Under the pieces are notes generated by a model that did not search any database, was not told where the DNA came from, and was given only the letters and a program-made list of their open reading frames with translations. The position numbers and the translations under genes were made by a program. From positions 14,200,969-14,264,968 of the forward strand of contig NC_080053.1 in NCBI RefSeq assembly GCF_026212465.1: a stretch of DNA of 64,000 nucleotides, read 5' to 3'. Source of the stretch: Amaranthus tricolor (lineage: Eukaryota > Streptophyta > Magnoliopsida > Caryophyllales > Amaranthaceae). Below are positions 10,294 through 24,090 of this stretch, one piece after another; position 1 is the stretch's first letter, and each line of letters begins with the position of its first letter.

Positions 10294-13200
10294 TATTTGG
10301 TACATATTAATGTGTTGAAGTGGTTAGAATTGAAAATCAAAGTCATATACCAGAAATTACGTGTTAATTGCGAATTTATACGTTTTTAACCTTTTTTGGC
10401 ACTTTCGCGCATAAAGTAGCCCAAATTTAGTTTGTTTTGCATGCAACTTGGAACAAAACACTATTTGGTATATATTATTGAGTTGAAGTGGTTAAAATTG
10501 AAAATCATAGTCATATGCGAGAAATTACGTGCTAAGTTACAATTTTATGCGTTTTTAAGCTTTTTCTGCACTTTCGCGCATAAAGTAGCTCAATCTTGGT
10601 TTGTTTTGCACGCAATTCGGCACACAACACTATTTGGTATATTTTATTGCATTGAATTTTTTAGAATTGAAAATCATAGTTTTATGCTAGAAATTACGTG
10701 TTAAGTTGCGAAATCATGCGTTTTAAAGTTTTTTTGGCACTTTCGCACATATAGTAGCTCAAATTTGGTTTTTTTTTGCACGAAACTTGGAACACAACAC
10801 TATTTGGTATATATTATTGTGTTAAAGTGGTTAGAATTGAAATACATAGTCATATGCTAGAGATTATGTGTTAAGTTGTGATTTTATGCTTTTTTAAGCT
10901 TTTTAGGCACTTTCGCGCATAAAGTAGCTCAAACAAATTTAATTTTGCACGCAACTTGGCACACATCACTATTTTATATATTTTATTGGGTTGAAGTGGT
11001 TAGAAATGAAAATCATTCTCATATGTTAGAAATTAGGTTTTAAGATGCGATTTTATGTGTTTTTAAAGCTTTTTTGGCATTTTCGCGCCTAAAGCGGCTC
11101 AAACTTGGTGTGTTTTTCACGCAACTTGGCACACAATACTATTTTTTATATATTATTGTCCTGAAGTTTTTAGAATTCAAAACCATAGTCATATGCTAGA
11201 AATTATGTGTTAAGTTGCGATTAATGCGTTTTTAAACTTTTTTGGCACTTTCGCGCATAAAGAAGCTCAAATTTGGTGTTTTTTGCACGCAACTTGGCAC
11301 ACAACACTATTTGGAATAGATTATTGTGTTGAAGTTTTTCGAATTGAAAATCATAGTCATATGCTAGAAATTACGTGCTAAAATGCGATTTTATGCGTTT
11401 TTAAGCTTTCTTGGCACTTTCGCGCATAAGTTGTTAGAATTTTAATCTCATACTTGTATTGTTTTTCACGTAACTTTGCACACAAAACTATTTGGTATAT
11501 ATTATTGTGTTGAAGTTGTTAGAATTTTAATCATAGTCATTTGCTAGAAATTACGCGTTAAGTTCCGATGTATTGCGTTTTAAAACTTTTTTGGCACTTT
11601 CGCGCATAAAGTAGCTCAAACTTGGTTTGTTTTGCACGAAACTTGGCCCTCGACACTATTTGGTATATATTATTGTGTTGAAGTTTTTAGAATTATAAAT
11701 CATAGTCATATGCTAGAAATTACGTGTTAAGTTGCGATTTTATGCGTTTTAAGCTTTTTTGGCACTTTCGCGCTTAAAGTAGCACAAACTTGGTTTGTTT
11801 TGCACGCAACTTGGCACACAACGCAATTAGGTATATATTATTGCGTTGAAGTTGTTAGAATTGAAAATCATAGTCATATGCTGGATATTATGTGTTAAGT
11901 TTCGATTTTATGCGTTTTTAAGCTTTTTTGGCACTTTCGCGCATAAAGCGTCTCAAACTTGGTTTTTTTTCACGCAACTTTGCACACAACACTACTTGGT
12001 ATATATTATTGTGTTGAAGTGGTTACAATTAAAAATCGTGGTCATATGCTAGAAATTACGTGTTAAGTTGCGAGTTTATGCTTTTTAAAACTTTTTTGGC
12101 ACTTAAGCGCATAAAGACAAGGTTTGTTTGCACGCAACATGGCACACAACACTATTTGGTATATATTATTGTGTTGAAGTGGTTAGAATTGAAAATCATA
12201 ATCATATGCTAGAAATTACGTGTTATGTTGCGATTTTATGCGTTTTTAAGCTTTTTTGGCACTTTCGCGCATAAATTAGCTCAAACTTGGTTTGTTTTGC
12301 ACGCAACTTCGCATACAACACTATTTGGTATATTTTATTGTGTAGAAGTGGTTAGAATTGAAAATCATAGTCATATGCTAGAAATTACGTGTTAAGTAGC
12401 GATTTTATGCGTTTTTATACTTTTTTGGCACTTTCGCTCATAAAATAGCACAAACTTGACACACAACACTATTTGGTATATATTATTGTGTTGAAGTGGT
12501 TAAAATTGAGAATCATAGTCATATGCTAGAAATTACGTGTTATGTTGCGATATTATAGGTTTTAAGCTTTTTTGGCACTTTCATCCATAAAGTACCTCAA
12601 ACTTGGTTTGTTCTGCACGAAACTTGGCACACAAAACTATTTGGTATATATTAATGTGTTGAAGTGGTTAGAATTGAAAATCATAGTCATATGCTAGAAA
12701 TTACGTATTAATTTGCGAGATTTTGCGTTTTTAAGCTTTTTTGGCACTTTCGGGCAAAAAGTAGCCCAAATTTAGTTTGTTTTGCACGCAACTTGGCACA
12801 CAACACTATTTGGCATATATTATTGTGTTGAAGTTGTTATAATTGAAAATCATATTCATATGCGAGAAAATTACGTGTAAAGTTGCGATTTTAATCGTTT
12901 TTAAGCTTTTTTTGCACTTTTGCGCATAAATTAGCTCTAACTTTGTTTGTTTTGCACGAAACTTGCCCCACAACACTATTTGGTATTATTATAGTGTTGA
13001 AGTGGTTAGAATTGAAAATCATTGTCATATGCTAAGATTACGTGTAAAGTTGCGATTTTATGCGTTTTGAAGCTTTTTAGGCACTTTCGCGCATAAAGTA
13101 GCTCAAACAAATTTGATTTTTCACACAACTTGGCACACATCACTATTTCAAATATTTTATTGTGTTGAAGTGGTTAGAATTGAGAATTATAGTCATATGC

Positions 13201-16200
13201 TAGAAATACGTGTTAAGTACCTCAAACTTGGTTAGCTTTGCACTAAACATGGCACACAACACTATTTCGTATATATTAATGTGTTGAAGTGGTTAGAATT
13301 GAAAATCATAGTCATATGTCAGAAATTACGTGTTAAGTTGCGAGTTTAATTGGCTACAATTGAAAATCTTAGTCATATGCTAGAATTTACGTGTTAAGTT
13401 GCGAGTTAATGCGTTTTTAAGCTTTTTTGGCACTTTCGCGCTTAAAGTAGCTCAAGCTTGGTTTATTTTGCACACAACTTGGCACACAACACTATTTGGT
13501 GTGGTTAGAATTAAAAATCATAGTCATATGTTAGTAATTACGTGTTAAGTTGCGATTTTATTAGTTTTTAAGCTTTTTTTGGCACTTTCGCGCATTAAGT
13601 ACCTTTAACTTGGTTTGTTTTACACGCAACTTGGCACACAACACTATTTAGTATATCTTATTGTGTTGAAGTGGTTACAATTGAATATCATAGTCATATG
13701 CTAGTAATTACGAGTTAAGTTGCGATGTTATGTGTTTTTAAGCTTTTTTGGCACTTACGCGCATAAAGCAGCTCAAACATGGTTTGTTTGGCACGAAACT
13801 TGGCACACAACACTATTTGGCATACATTATTGTATTGAAGTGGTTAGAAATGAAAATCATAGTTATATGCTAGAAATTACGTGTTAAGTTGCGATTTTAT
13901 GCGTATTTAAGGCATTTTGAGAATTTTCGCGCATAAATTAGCTCAAACTTGGTTTGTTTTGGACGCAACTTGGCGCACAACACTATTTGGTATATATTAT
14001 TGTGTCAAGTTCTTTGAAATTGAAATACATAGTTATATGCTAGAAATTACACGTTAAGTTGCGAGTTTATGCGTTTTTAAGCTTTTTAGACACTTTCGCG
14101 CGTAAAGAACCTCAAACTTGGTTTTTTTTTGCACACAACTTGGCACACAACACTATTTTGTATATATTATTGTGTTGAAGTGGTTAAAATTGAAAATCAT
14201 AGTTATATGCTAGAAATTACGCGTTAAGTTGCGATTTTATGCGTTTTCAAGCTTTTTTGGCACTTTCGCGCATAAAGTAGCTCAAACTTGGTATGTTTTG
14301 CACGTAACTTGGCACACAAAACTATTTGGTATATTTTATTGTGTTGAAGTGGTCAGAATAGAAAATCATAGTCATATGCTATAAATTACGTGTTACGTTG
14401 CGATTTTATGCGTTTTTATGCTTATTTGGCACTTTTGCGCATAAAGCAGCTCAAACATGGTTTGTTTTGCACGCAACTTGGCACAAAACACTATTTGGTT
14501 TATATTATTGTGTTTAAGTAACTAAATTTAAAATCATAGTGTTATACTAGAAATTACGTGTTAAGTTGCGATTTTATGCGTTTTTAAGCTTTTTTGCCAC
14601 TTTAGCACTTAAAGTAGCACAAACTAGGTTTGTTTTGCACGAAACTTGGCACTCAACACTATTTGGTATATATTATTGTGTTAAAGTGGGTAAAATTTAA
14701 AATCATAATCATATGCTAGAAATTTTTAGTTACAATGCGATTTTATGCGTTTTTAAGCATTCTTGGCACTTTCGCGCATAAAGCAGCTCAAACTTGGTTT
14801 GTTTTGCACACAACTTGGCACAAAACAATATTTGGTATATATTATTGTGTGTAAGTGGTTACAATTAAAAATCATAGTCATATGCTACAAATTACGTGTT
14901 AAGTTGGGACTTCATGCGTTTTTAAACATTTTTGGCACTTTCGCGCATAAAGTACCTCAAATTTGGTTTGTTTTGGACGCAACTTGGCACACTACACTAT
15001 TTGCTATCTTTTATTATGTTGATGTGGTTAGATTTGGAAATCATAGTCATATGCTAGAAAGTACGTGTTAAGTTGCGATTTTATGCATTTTAAAGCTTTT
15101 TTGGCACTCTCGCGCATAAAGTAGCACAAACTTGGTTGGTTTTGCACGAAACTTGCCACACAACACTATTGGGTATATATTATTGTTTTGAAGTGGTTAG
15201 AATTGAAAATCATAGTCATATGCTAGAAATTTTGTGTTAAGATGCGATTTTATGCGTTTTTAAGCTTTCATGGCATTTTCGCGCTTAAAGCAACTCAAAC
15301 TCGGTTTGTTTTGCATGCAATATGGCACAAAACACTATTTCGTATATATTATTGTTTTTAAGTGGTTACAATTGAAAATCATAGTCATATGCTAGAAATT
15401 ACGTGTTAACTTGCGATTATATGCGTTTTTATTGTGTTGACGTGGTTAGAATATAAAATCATAGTCATATGCTAGTAATTACGTGTTAAGTTGCGATTTT
15501 ATTCGTTTTTAAGCTTTTTTTGCACTTTCGCGCATTAAGTACCTTTAACTTGGTTTGTTTTACACGCAACTTGGCACACAACACTATTTGGTATATCTTA
15601 TTGTGTTGAAGTGGTTACAATTGAAAATCATAGTCATATGCTAGAAATTACGTGTTAAGTTGCGATTTTATGCGTTTTTAAGCTTTTTTGGCACTTTCGC
15701 GCATAAAGTAGCTCAAACTTGGTTTGTTTTGCACGTAACTTGGCACACAAAAATATTTGGTATATTTTATTGTGTTGAAGTGGTTAGAATGTAAAATTAT
15801 AATCATATGCTAGATATTACGTGTTACGTTGCGATTTTATGCGTTTTTATACTTTTTTCGCACTTTCGCACATAAAGCAGCTCAAACTTGGTTTGTTTTG
15901 CCCGCAACATGGCACAAAACACTATTTGGTATTATATTATTGTGTTTAAGTAACTAGAATCTAAAATCATAGTCATATGCTAGAAATTACGTGTTAAGAT
16001 TCAATTAAGTAACTTGGTTTGTTTTGCACGAAACTTGCCACACAACACTATTTGGTATATATTATTGTGTTAAAGTGGTTAAATTGAAAATCATAGTCAT
16101 ACGCTAGAAATTTTTCGTAAAGATGCGATTTTATGCGTTTTTAAGCTTTCTTGGCACTTTCGCGCATACAGCAGCTCAAACTTGGTTTGTTTTGCACACA

Positions 16201-17079
16201 ACTTGGCACAAAACAATATTTGGTATATATTATTGTGTGTAAGTGGTTACAATTGAAAATCATAGTGTTATGCAAGAAATTACGTGTTAAGTTGCGATTT
16301 TATGCGTTTTTTAGTTTTTTTGCCACTTTAGCGCTTAAAGTAGCACAAACTAGGTTTGTTTTGCACGAAACTTGCCACACAACACTATTTGGTATATATT
16401 ATTGTGTTAAAGTGGTTAAAATTTAATATCATAGTCATATGCTAGAAATTTTTAGTTACGATGCGATTTTATGCGTTTTTAAGCATTCTTGGCACTTTCA
16501 CGCATAAAGCAGCTCAAACTTGGTTTGTTTTGCACACTACTTGGCACAAAAAAATATTTGGTATATATTATTGTTTGTAAGTGGTTACAATTGAAAATCA
16601 TAGTCATATGCTAGAAATTACGTGTTAAGTTGGGACTTCATGCGTTTTTAAACTTTTTTGGCACTTTCGCGCATAAAGTACCTCAAATTTGGTTTGTTTT
16701 GGACGCAACTTGGCACACTACACTATTTCCTATATTTTATTATGTTGAAGTGGTTAGAATTGAAAATCATAGGCATATGCTAGAAAGTACGTGTTAAGTT
16801 GCGATTTTATGCATTTTTAAGCTTTTTTTGCACTCTCGCGCGTAAAGTTGCATGAAACTTGCCACACAACACTATTTGGTATATATTATTGTGTTGAAGT
16901 GGTTAGAATTGAAAATCATAGTCATATGCTAGAAATTTCGTGCTAAGATGCTATTTTATGCGTTTTTAAGCTTTCATGGCACTTTCGCGCTTAAAGCAGC
17001 TCAAACTCGGTTTGTTTTGCACCCAATTTGGCACAAAACACTATTTCGTATATATCATTGTTTTTAAGTGGTTACAATT
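10294..17079 (+). repeat. Satellite array, subfamily A, mixed monomers
   Basis: About 40 head-to-tail monomers of 165-170 bp with the same landmarks as the left block. Monomers are more diverged from each other than in the block that follows. Several are shortened by internal deletions: near 13206-13225, 13346, 13491, 15430 and 16010. Variants later assembled into higher-order repeats already appear, for example GTGTGTAAGTGGTTACAATT near 14850 and GTTGACGTGG near 15433. No gene is supported; open frames of 60-100 codons are translations of the repeat. Confidence 0.95.
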
Positions 17080-20000
17080 GAAAATCATAGTCATATGCTA
17101 GAAATTACATGTTAACTTGCGATTTTATGCGTTTTTAAGCTTTTTTGGTACTTTCGCGCCTAAAGTAGCTCAAACTTGGTTTTTTTTGCACGCAACTTGG
17201 CACACAACACTATTTTGAATATATTATTGTGTTGACGTGGTTAGAATATAAAATCATAGTCATATGCTAGTAATTACGTGTTAAGTTGCGATTTTATTCG
17301 TTTTTAAGCTTTTTTTGCACTTTCGCGCATTAAGTACCTTTAACTTGGTTTGTTTTACACGCAACTTGGCACACAACAGTATTTGGTATATCTTATTGTG
17401 TTGAAGTGGTTACAATTTAAAATCATAGTCATATGCTAGAAATTACGTGTTAAGTTGCGATTTTATGCGTTTTTAAGCTTTTTTGGCATTTTCGCGCATA
17501 AAGTAGCTCAAACTTGGTTTGTTTTGCACGTAACTTGGCACACAAAACTATTTGGTATATTTTATTGTGTTGAAGTGGTTAGAATGGAAAATTATAATCA
17601 TATGCTAGAAATTACGTGTTACGTTGCGATTTTATGCGTTTTTTACTTTTTTCGCACTTTCGCGCATAAAGCAGCTCAAACCTTGTTTGTTTTGCCCGCA
17701 ACATGGCACAAAACACTATTTGGTTTTATATTATTGTGTTTAAGTAACTAGAATTGAAAATCATAGTCATATGCTAGAAATTACGTGTTAAGATTCAATT
17801 TTATACGTTTTTTTTAAGCTTTTTTAGCACTTTAGCGCTTAAAGTAGCACAAACTTGGTTTGTTTTGCACGAAACTTGCCACACAACACTATTTGATATA
17901 TATTATTGTGTTAAAGTGGTTAAAATTGAAAATCATAGTCATATGCTAGAATTTTTAGTAAAGATGCGATTTTATGAGTTTTTAAACTTTCTTGGCACTT
18001 TCGCGCATAAAGCAGCTCAAACTTGGTTTGTTTTGCACACAACTTGGCACAAAAAAATATTTGGTATATATTATTGTGTGTAAGTGGTTACAATTGAAAA
18101 TTGTAGTGTTATGCTAGAAATTACGTGTTAAGTTGCGATTTTATGCGTTTTTAAGCTTTTTTGCCACTTTAGCGCTTAAAGTAGCACAAACTAGGTTTGT
18201 TTTGCACGAAACTTGCCACACAACACTATTTGGTATATATTATTGTGTTAAAGTGGTTAAAATTTAATATCATAGTCATATGCTAGAAATTTTTAGTTAC
18301 GATGCGATTTTATGCGTTTTTAAGCATTCTTGGCACTTTCACGCATAAAGCAGCTCAAACTTGGTTTGTTTTGCACACAACTTGGCACAAAAAATCATTT
18401 GGTATATATTATTGTGTGTAAGTGGTTACAATTGAAAATCATAGTCATATGCTAGAAATTACATGTTAACTTGCGATTTTATGCGTTTTTAAGCTTTTTT
18501 GGTACTTTCGCGCCTAAAGTAGCTCAAACTTGGTTTTTTTTGCACGCAACTTGGCACACAACACCATTTTGAATATATTATTGTGTTGACGTGGTTAGAA
18601 TATAAAATCATAGTCATATGCTAGTAATTACGTGTTAAGTTGCGATTTTATTCGTTTTTAAGCTTTTTTTGCACTTTCGCGCATTAAGTACCTTTAACTT
18701 GGTTTGTTTTACACGCAACTTGGCACACAACAGTATTTGGTATATCTTATTGTGTTGAAGTGGTTACAATTTAAAATCATAGTCATATGCTAGAAATTAC
18801 GTGTTAAGTTGCGATTTTATGCGTTTTTAAGCTTTTTTGGCACTTTCGCGCATAAAGTAGCTCAAACTTGGTTTGTTTTGCACGTAACTTGGCACACAAA
18901 ACTATTTGGTATATTTTATTGTGTTGAAGTGGTTAGAATGGAAAATTATAATCATATGCTAGAAATTACGTGTTACGTTGCGATTTTATGCGTTTTTTTA
19001 CTTTTTTCGCACTTTCGCGCATAAAGCAGCTCAAACCTTGTTTGTTTTGCCCGCAACATGGCACAAAACACTATTTGGTTTTATATTATTGTGTTTAAGT
19101 AACTAGAATTGAAAATCATAGTCATATGCTAGAAATTACGTGTTAAGATTCAATTTTATACGTTTTTAAGCTTTTTTAGCACTTTAGCGCTTAAAGTAGC
19201 ACAAACTTGGTTTGTTTTGCACGAAACTTGCCACACAACACTATTTGGTATATATTATTGTGTTAAAGTGGTTAAAATTGAAAATCATAGTCATATGCTA
19301 GAAATTTTTAGTAAAGATGCGATTTTATGAGTTTTTAAGCTTTCTTGGCACTTTCGCGCATAAAGCAGCTCAAACTTGGTTTGTTTTGCACACAAACTTG
19401 GCACAAAAAAATATTTGGTATATATTATTGTGTGTAAGTGGATACAATTGAAAATCGTAGTGTTATGCTAGAAATTACGTGTTAAGTTGCGATTTTATGC
19501 GTTTTTAAGCTTTTTTGCCACTTTAGCGCTTAAAGTAGCACAAACTAGGTTTGTTTTGCACGAAACTTACCACACAACACTATTTGGTATATATTATTGT
19601 GTTAAAGTGGTTAAAATTTAATATCATAGTCATATGCTAGAAATTTTTAGTTACGATGCGATTTTATGCGTTTTTAAGCATTCTTGGCACTTTCACGCAT
19701 AAAGCAGCTCAAACTTGGTTTGTTTTGCACACAACTTGGCAGAAAAAAATATTTGGTATTTATTATTGTGTGTAAGTGGTTACAATTGAAAATCATAGTC
19801 ATATGCTAGAAATTACATGTTAACTTGCGATTTTATGCGTTTTTAAGCTTTTTGGTACTTTCGCGCCTAAAGTAGCTCAAACTTGGTTTTTTTTTGCACG
19901 CAACTTGGCACACAACACTATTTTGAATATATTATTGTGTTGACGTGGTTAGAATATAAAATCATAGTCATATGCTAGTAATTACGTGTTAAGTTGCGAT

Positions 20001-20865
20001 TTTATTCGTTTTTAAGGTTTTTTTGCACTTTCGCGCATTAAGTACCTTTAACTTGGTTTGTTTTACACGCAACTTGGCACACAACAGTATTTGGTATATC
20101 TTATTGTGTTGAAGTGGTTACAATTTAAAATCATAGTCATATGCTAGAAATTACGTGTTAAGTTGCGATTTTATGCGTTTTTAAGCTTTTTTGGCACTTT
20201 CGCGCATAAAGTAGCTCAAACTTGGTTTGTTTTGCACGTAACTTGGCACACAAAACTATTTGGTATATTTTATTGTGTTGAAGTGGTTAGAATGGAAAAT
20301 TATAATCATATGCTAGAAATTACGTGTTACGTTGCGATTTTATGCGTTTTTTACTTTTTTCGCACTTTCGCGCATAAAGCAGCTCAAACCTTGTTTGTTT
20401 TGCCCGCAACATGGCACAAAACACTATTTGGTTTTATATTATTGTGTTTAAGTAACTAGAATTGAAAATCATAGTCATATGCTAGAAATTACGTGTTAAG
20501 ATTCAATTTTATACGTTTTTAAGCTTTTTTAGCACTTTAGCGCTTAAAGTAGCACAAACTTGGTTTGTTTTGCACGAAACTTGCCACACAACACTATTTG
20601 GTATATATTATTGTGTTAAAGTGGTTAAAATTGAAAATCATAGTCATATGCTAGAAATTTTTAGTAAAGATGCGATTTTATGAGTTTTTAAGCTTTCTTG
20701 GCACTTTCGCGCATAAATCAGCTCAAACTTGGTTTGTTTTGCACACAACTTGGCACAAAAAAATATTTGGTATATATTATTGTGTGTAAGTGGTTACAAT
20801 TGAAAATCGTAGTGTTATGCTAGAAATTACGTGTTAAGTTGCGATTTTATGCGTTTTTAAGCTTT
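17080..20865 (+). repeat. Higher-order satellite repeat: 1354-bp unit of 8 monomers, about 2.8 copies
   Basis: Sequence at 17101 recurs at 18455 and 19809 (shift 1354), and the open-frame start at 17455 recurs at 18809 and 20163 (the same shift). Eight monomers of about 169 bp make one unit. Copies are nearly identical across the unit (single substitutions and homopolymer-length changes), whereas neighbouring monomers inside a unit differ clearly. The third copy is cut by the assembly gap. This pattern indicates recent amplification of a block, not of single monomers. Confidence 0.9.
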
Positions 20866-20965
20866 NNNNNNNNNNNNNNNNNNNNNNNNNNNNNNNNNNN
20901 NNNNNNNNNNNNNNNNNNNNNNNNNNNNNNNNNNNNNNNNNNNNNNNNNNNNNNNNNNNNNNNNN
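20866..20965. other. Assembly gap (exactly 100 N)
   Basis: A run of 100 N inside near-identical satellite repeats. The round number suggests a placeholder of unknown true length. The repeat structure differs on the two sides (1354-bp units before, 1172-bp units after). Confidence 0.99.
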
Positions 20966-23900
20966 AAAGTACGTGTTAAGTTGCGATTTTATGCATTTTT
21001 AAGCTTTTTTTGCACTCTCGCGCGTAAAGTTGCACAAACTTGGTTTGTTTTGCACGAAACTTGCCACACAAACACTATTTGGTATATATTATTGTGTTGA
21101 AGTGGTTAGAATTGAAAATCATAGTCATATGCTAGAAATTTCGTGTTAAGATGCTATTTTATTGCGTTTTTAAGCTTTCATGGCACTTTCGCGCTTAAAG
21201 CAGCTCAAACCTCGGTTTGTTTTGCACCCAATTTGGCACAAAACACTATTTCGTATATATCATTGTTTTTAAGTGGTTACAATTGAAAATCATAGTCATA
21301 TGCTAGAAATTACATGTTAACTTGCGATTATATGCGTTTTTAAGCTTTTTGGCACTTTCGCGCTTAAAGTAGCTCAAACTTGGTTTGTTTTGCACGCAGC
21401 TTGGCACACAACACTATTTGGTATATATTATTGTGTTGACGGTGGTTAGAATTGAAAATTATAGTCATATGTTAGTAATTACTTGTTAAGTTGCTTTTTT
21501 TGGCACTATCGCGCATTAAGTACCTTTAACTTGGTTTGTTTTACACGCAACTTGGCACACAACAATATTTGGTATATCTTATTGTGTTGAAGTGGTTAAA
21601 ATTCAAAATCATAGTCATATGCTAGAAATTACGTGTTAAGTTGCGATTTTATTCGTTTTTTAAGCTTTTTTTGGCACTTTCGCGCATGAAGTAGCTCAAA
21701 CTTGGTTTGTTTTGCACGTAACTTGGCACACAAAACTATTTGGTATATTTTATTGTGTTGAAGTGGTTAGAATGGAAAATTCATAATCATATGCTACAAA
21801 TTACGTGTTACGTTGCGATTTTATGCGTTTTTATACTTTTTTTCGCACTTTCGCGCATAAAGCAGCTCAAACTTGGTTTGTTTTGCCCGCAACTTGGCAC
21901 AAAAAAAATATTTGCTATATATTATTGTGTGTAAGTGGTTACAATTGAAAATCATAGTCATATGCTAGAAATTACGTGTTAAGTTGGGACTCTCATGCGT
22001 TTTTATACTTTTTTGGCACTTTCGCGCATAAAGTACGTCAAATTTGGTTTGTTTTGGACGCAACTTGGCACACTAAACTGTTTCCTATATTTTATTATGT
22101 TGAAGTGGTTAGAATGAAAATCATAGTCATATGCTAGAAAGTACGTGTTAAGTTGCGATTTTATGCATTTTTAAGCTTTTTTTTGCACTCCCTCGCGCGT
22201 AAAGTTGCACAAACTTGGTTTGTTTTGCACGAAACTTGCCACACAACACTATTTGGTATATATTATTGTGTTGAAGTGGTTAGAATTGAAAATCATAGTC
22301 ATATGCTAGAAATTTCGTGTTAAGATGCTATTTTATGTGTTTTTAAGCTTTCATGGCACTTTCGCGCTTAAAGCAGCTCAAACTCGGTTTGTTTTGCACC
22401 CAATTTGGCACAAAACACTATTTCGTATATATCATTGTTTTTAAGTGGTTACAATTGAAAATCATAGTCATATGCTAGAAATTACATGTTAACTTGCGAT
22501 TATATGCGTTTTTAAGCTTTTTTGGCACTTTCGCGCTTAAAGTAGCTCAAAACTTGGTTTGTTTTGCACGCAGCTTGGCACACAACACTATTTGGTATAT
22601 ATTATTGTGTTGACGTGGTTAGAATTGAAAATTATAGTCATATGTTAGTAATTACTTGTTAAGTTGCTTTTTTGGCACTATCGCGCATTAAGTACCTTTA
22701 ACTTGGTTTGTTTTACACGCAACTTGGCACACAACAATATTTGGTATATCTTATTGTGTTGAAGTGGTTAAAATTCAAAATCATAGTCCATATGCTAGAA
22801 ATTACGTGTTAAGTTGCGATTTTATTCGTTTTTAAAGCTTTTTTGGCACTTTCCGCGCTTGAAGTAGCTCAAACTTGGTTTGTTTTGCACGTAACTTGGC
22901 ACACAAAACTATTTGGTATATTTTATTGTGTTGAAGTGGTTAGAATGGAAAATCATAATCATATGCTACAAATTACGTGTTACGTTGCGATTTTATGCGT
23001 TTTTATACTTTTTTTCGCACTTTCGCGCATAAAGCAGCTCAAACTTGGTTTGTTTTGCCCGCAACCTTGGCACAAAAAAATATTTGCTATATATTATTGT
23101 GTGTAAGGGGTTACAATTGAAAATCATAGTTATATGCTAGAAATTATGTGTTAAGTTGGGACTTCATGCGTTTTTAAACTTTTTTGGCACTTTCGCGCAT
23201 AAAGTACCTCAAATTTGGTTTGTTTTGGACGCAACTTGGCACACTACACTATTTCCTATATTTTATTATGTTGAAGTGGTTAGAATTGAAAATCATAGTC
23301 ATATGCTAGAAAGTACGTGTTAAGTTGCGATTTTATGCATTTTTAAGCTTTTTTTGCACTCTCGCGCGTAAAGTTGCACAAACTTGGTTTGTTTTGCACG
23401 AAAATTGCCACACAACACTATTTGGTATATATTATTGTGTTGAAGTGGTTAGAATTGAAAATCATAGTCATATGCTAGAAATTTCGTGTTAAGATGCTAT
23501 TTTTATGCGTTTTTAAGCTTTCATAGCACTTTCGCGCTTAAAGCAGCTCAAACTCAGTTTGTTTTGCACGCAATTTGGCACAAAATACTATTTCGTATAT
23601 ATTATTGTTTTTAAGTGGTTACAATTGAAAATCATAGTCATATGCTAGAAATTACATGTTAACTTTGCGATTATATGCGTTTTTAACCTTTTTTGGCACT
23701 TTCGCGCTTAAAGTAGCTCAAACTTGGTTTGGTTTTGCACGCAACATGGCAGACAACAACTATTTGGGTATATATTATTGTGTTGACGTGGTGAGAATTG
23801 AAAATTATAGTCATATGTTAGTAATTACTTGTTAAGTTGCGATTTTATTCGTTTTTTAAGCTTTTTTGGCACTTTCGCGCTTTAAGAACCTTTAACTTGG

Positions 23901-24090
23901 TTTGTTTTACACGCAACTTGGCACACAAAAATATTTGGTATATCTTATTGTGTTGAAGTGGTTAAAATTCAAAATCATAGTCATATGCTAGAAATTACGT
24001 GTTAAGTTGCGATTTTATTCGTTTTTTAAGCTTTTTTGGCACTTTCGCGCATGAAGTAGCTCAAACTTGGTTTGTTTTGCACGTAACTTG
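20966..24090 (+). repeat. Higher-order satellite repeat: 1172-bp unit of 7 monomers, about 2.7 copies
   Basis: The block opening AAAGTACGTGTTAAGTTGCG occurs at 20966, 22138 and 23310, a period of 1172 bp in both steps. Each unit includes a shortened monomer (TTACTTGTTAAGTTGC running straight into a T-run, near 21480 and 22655) that lacks about 25 bp, so the deletion was amplified with the unit. Many single-base insertions distinguish the copies. Confidence 0.87.
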
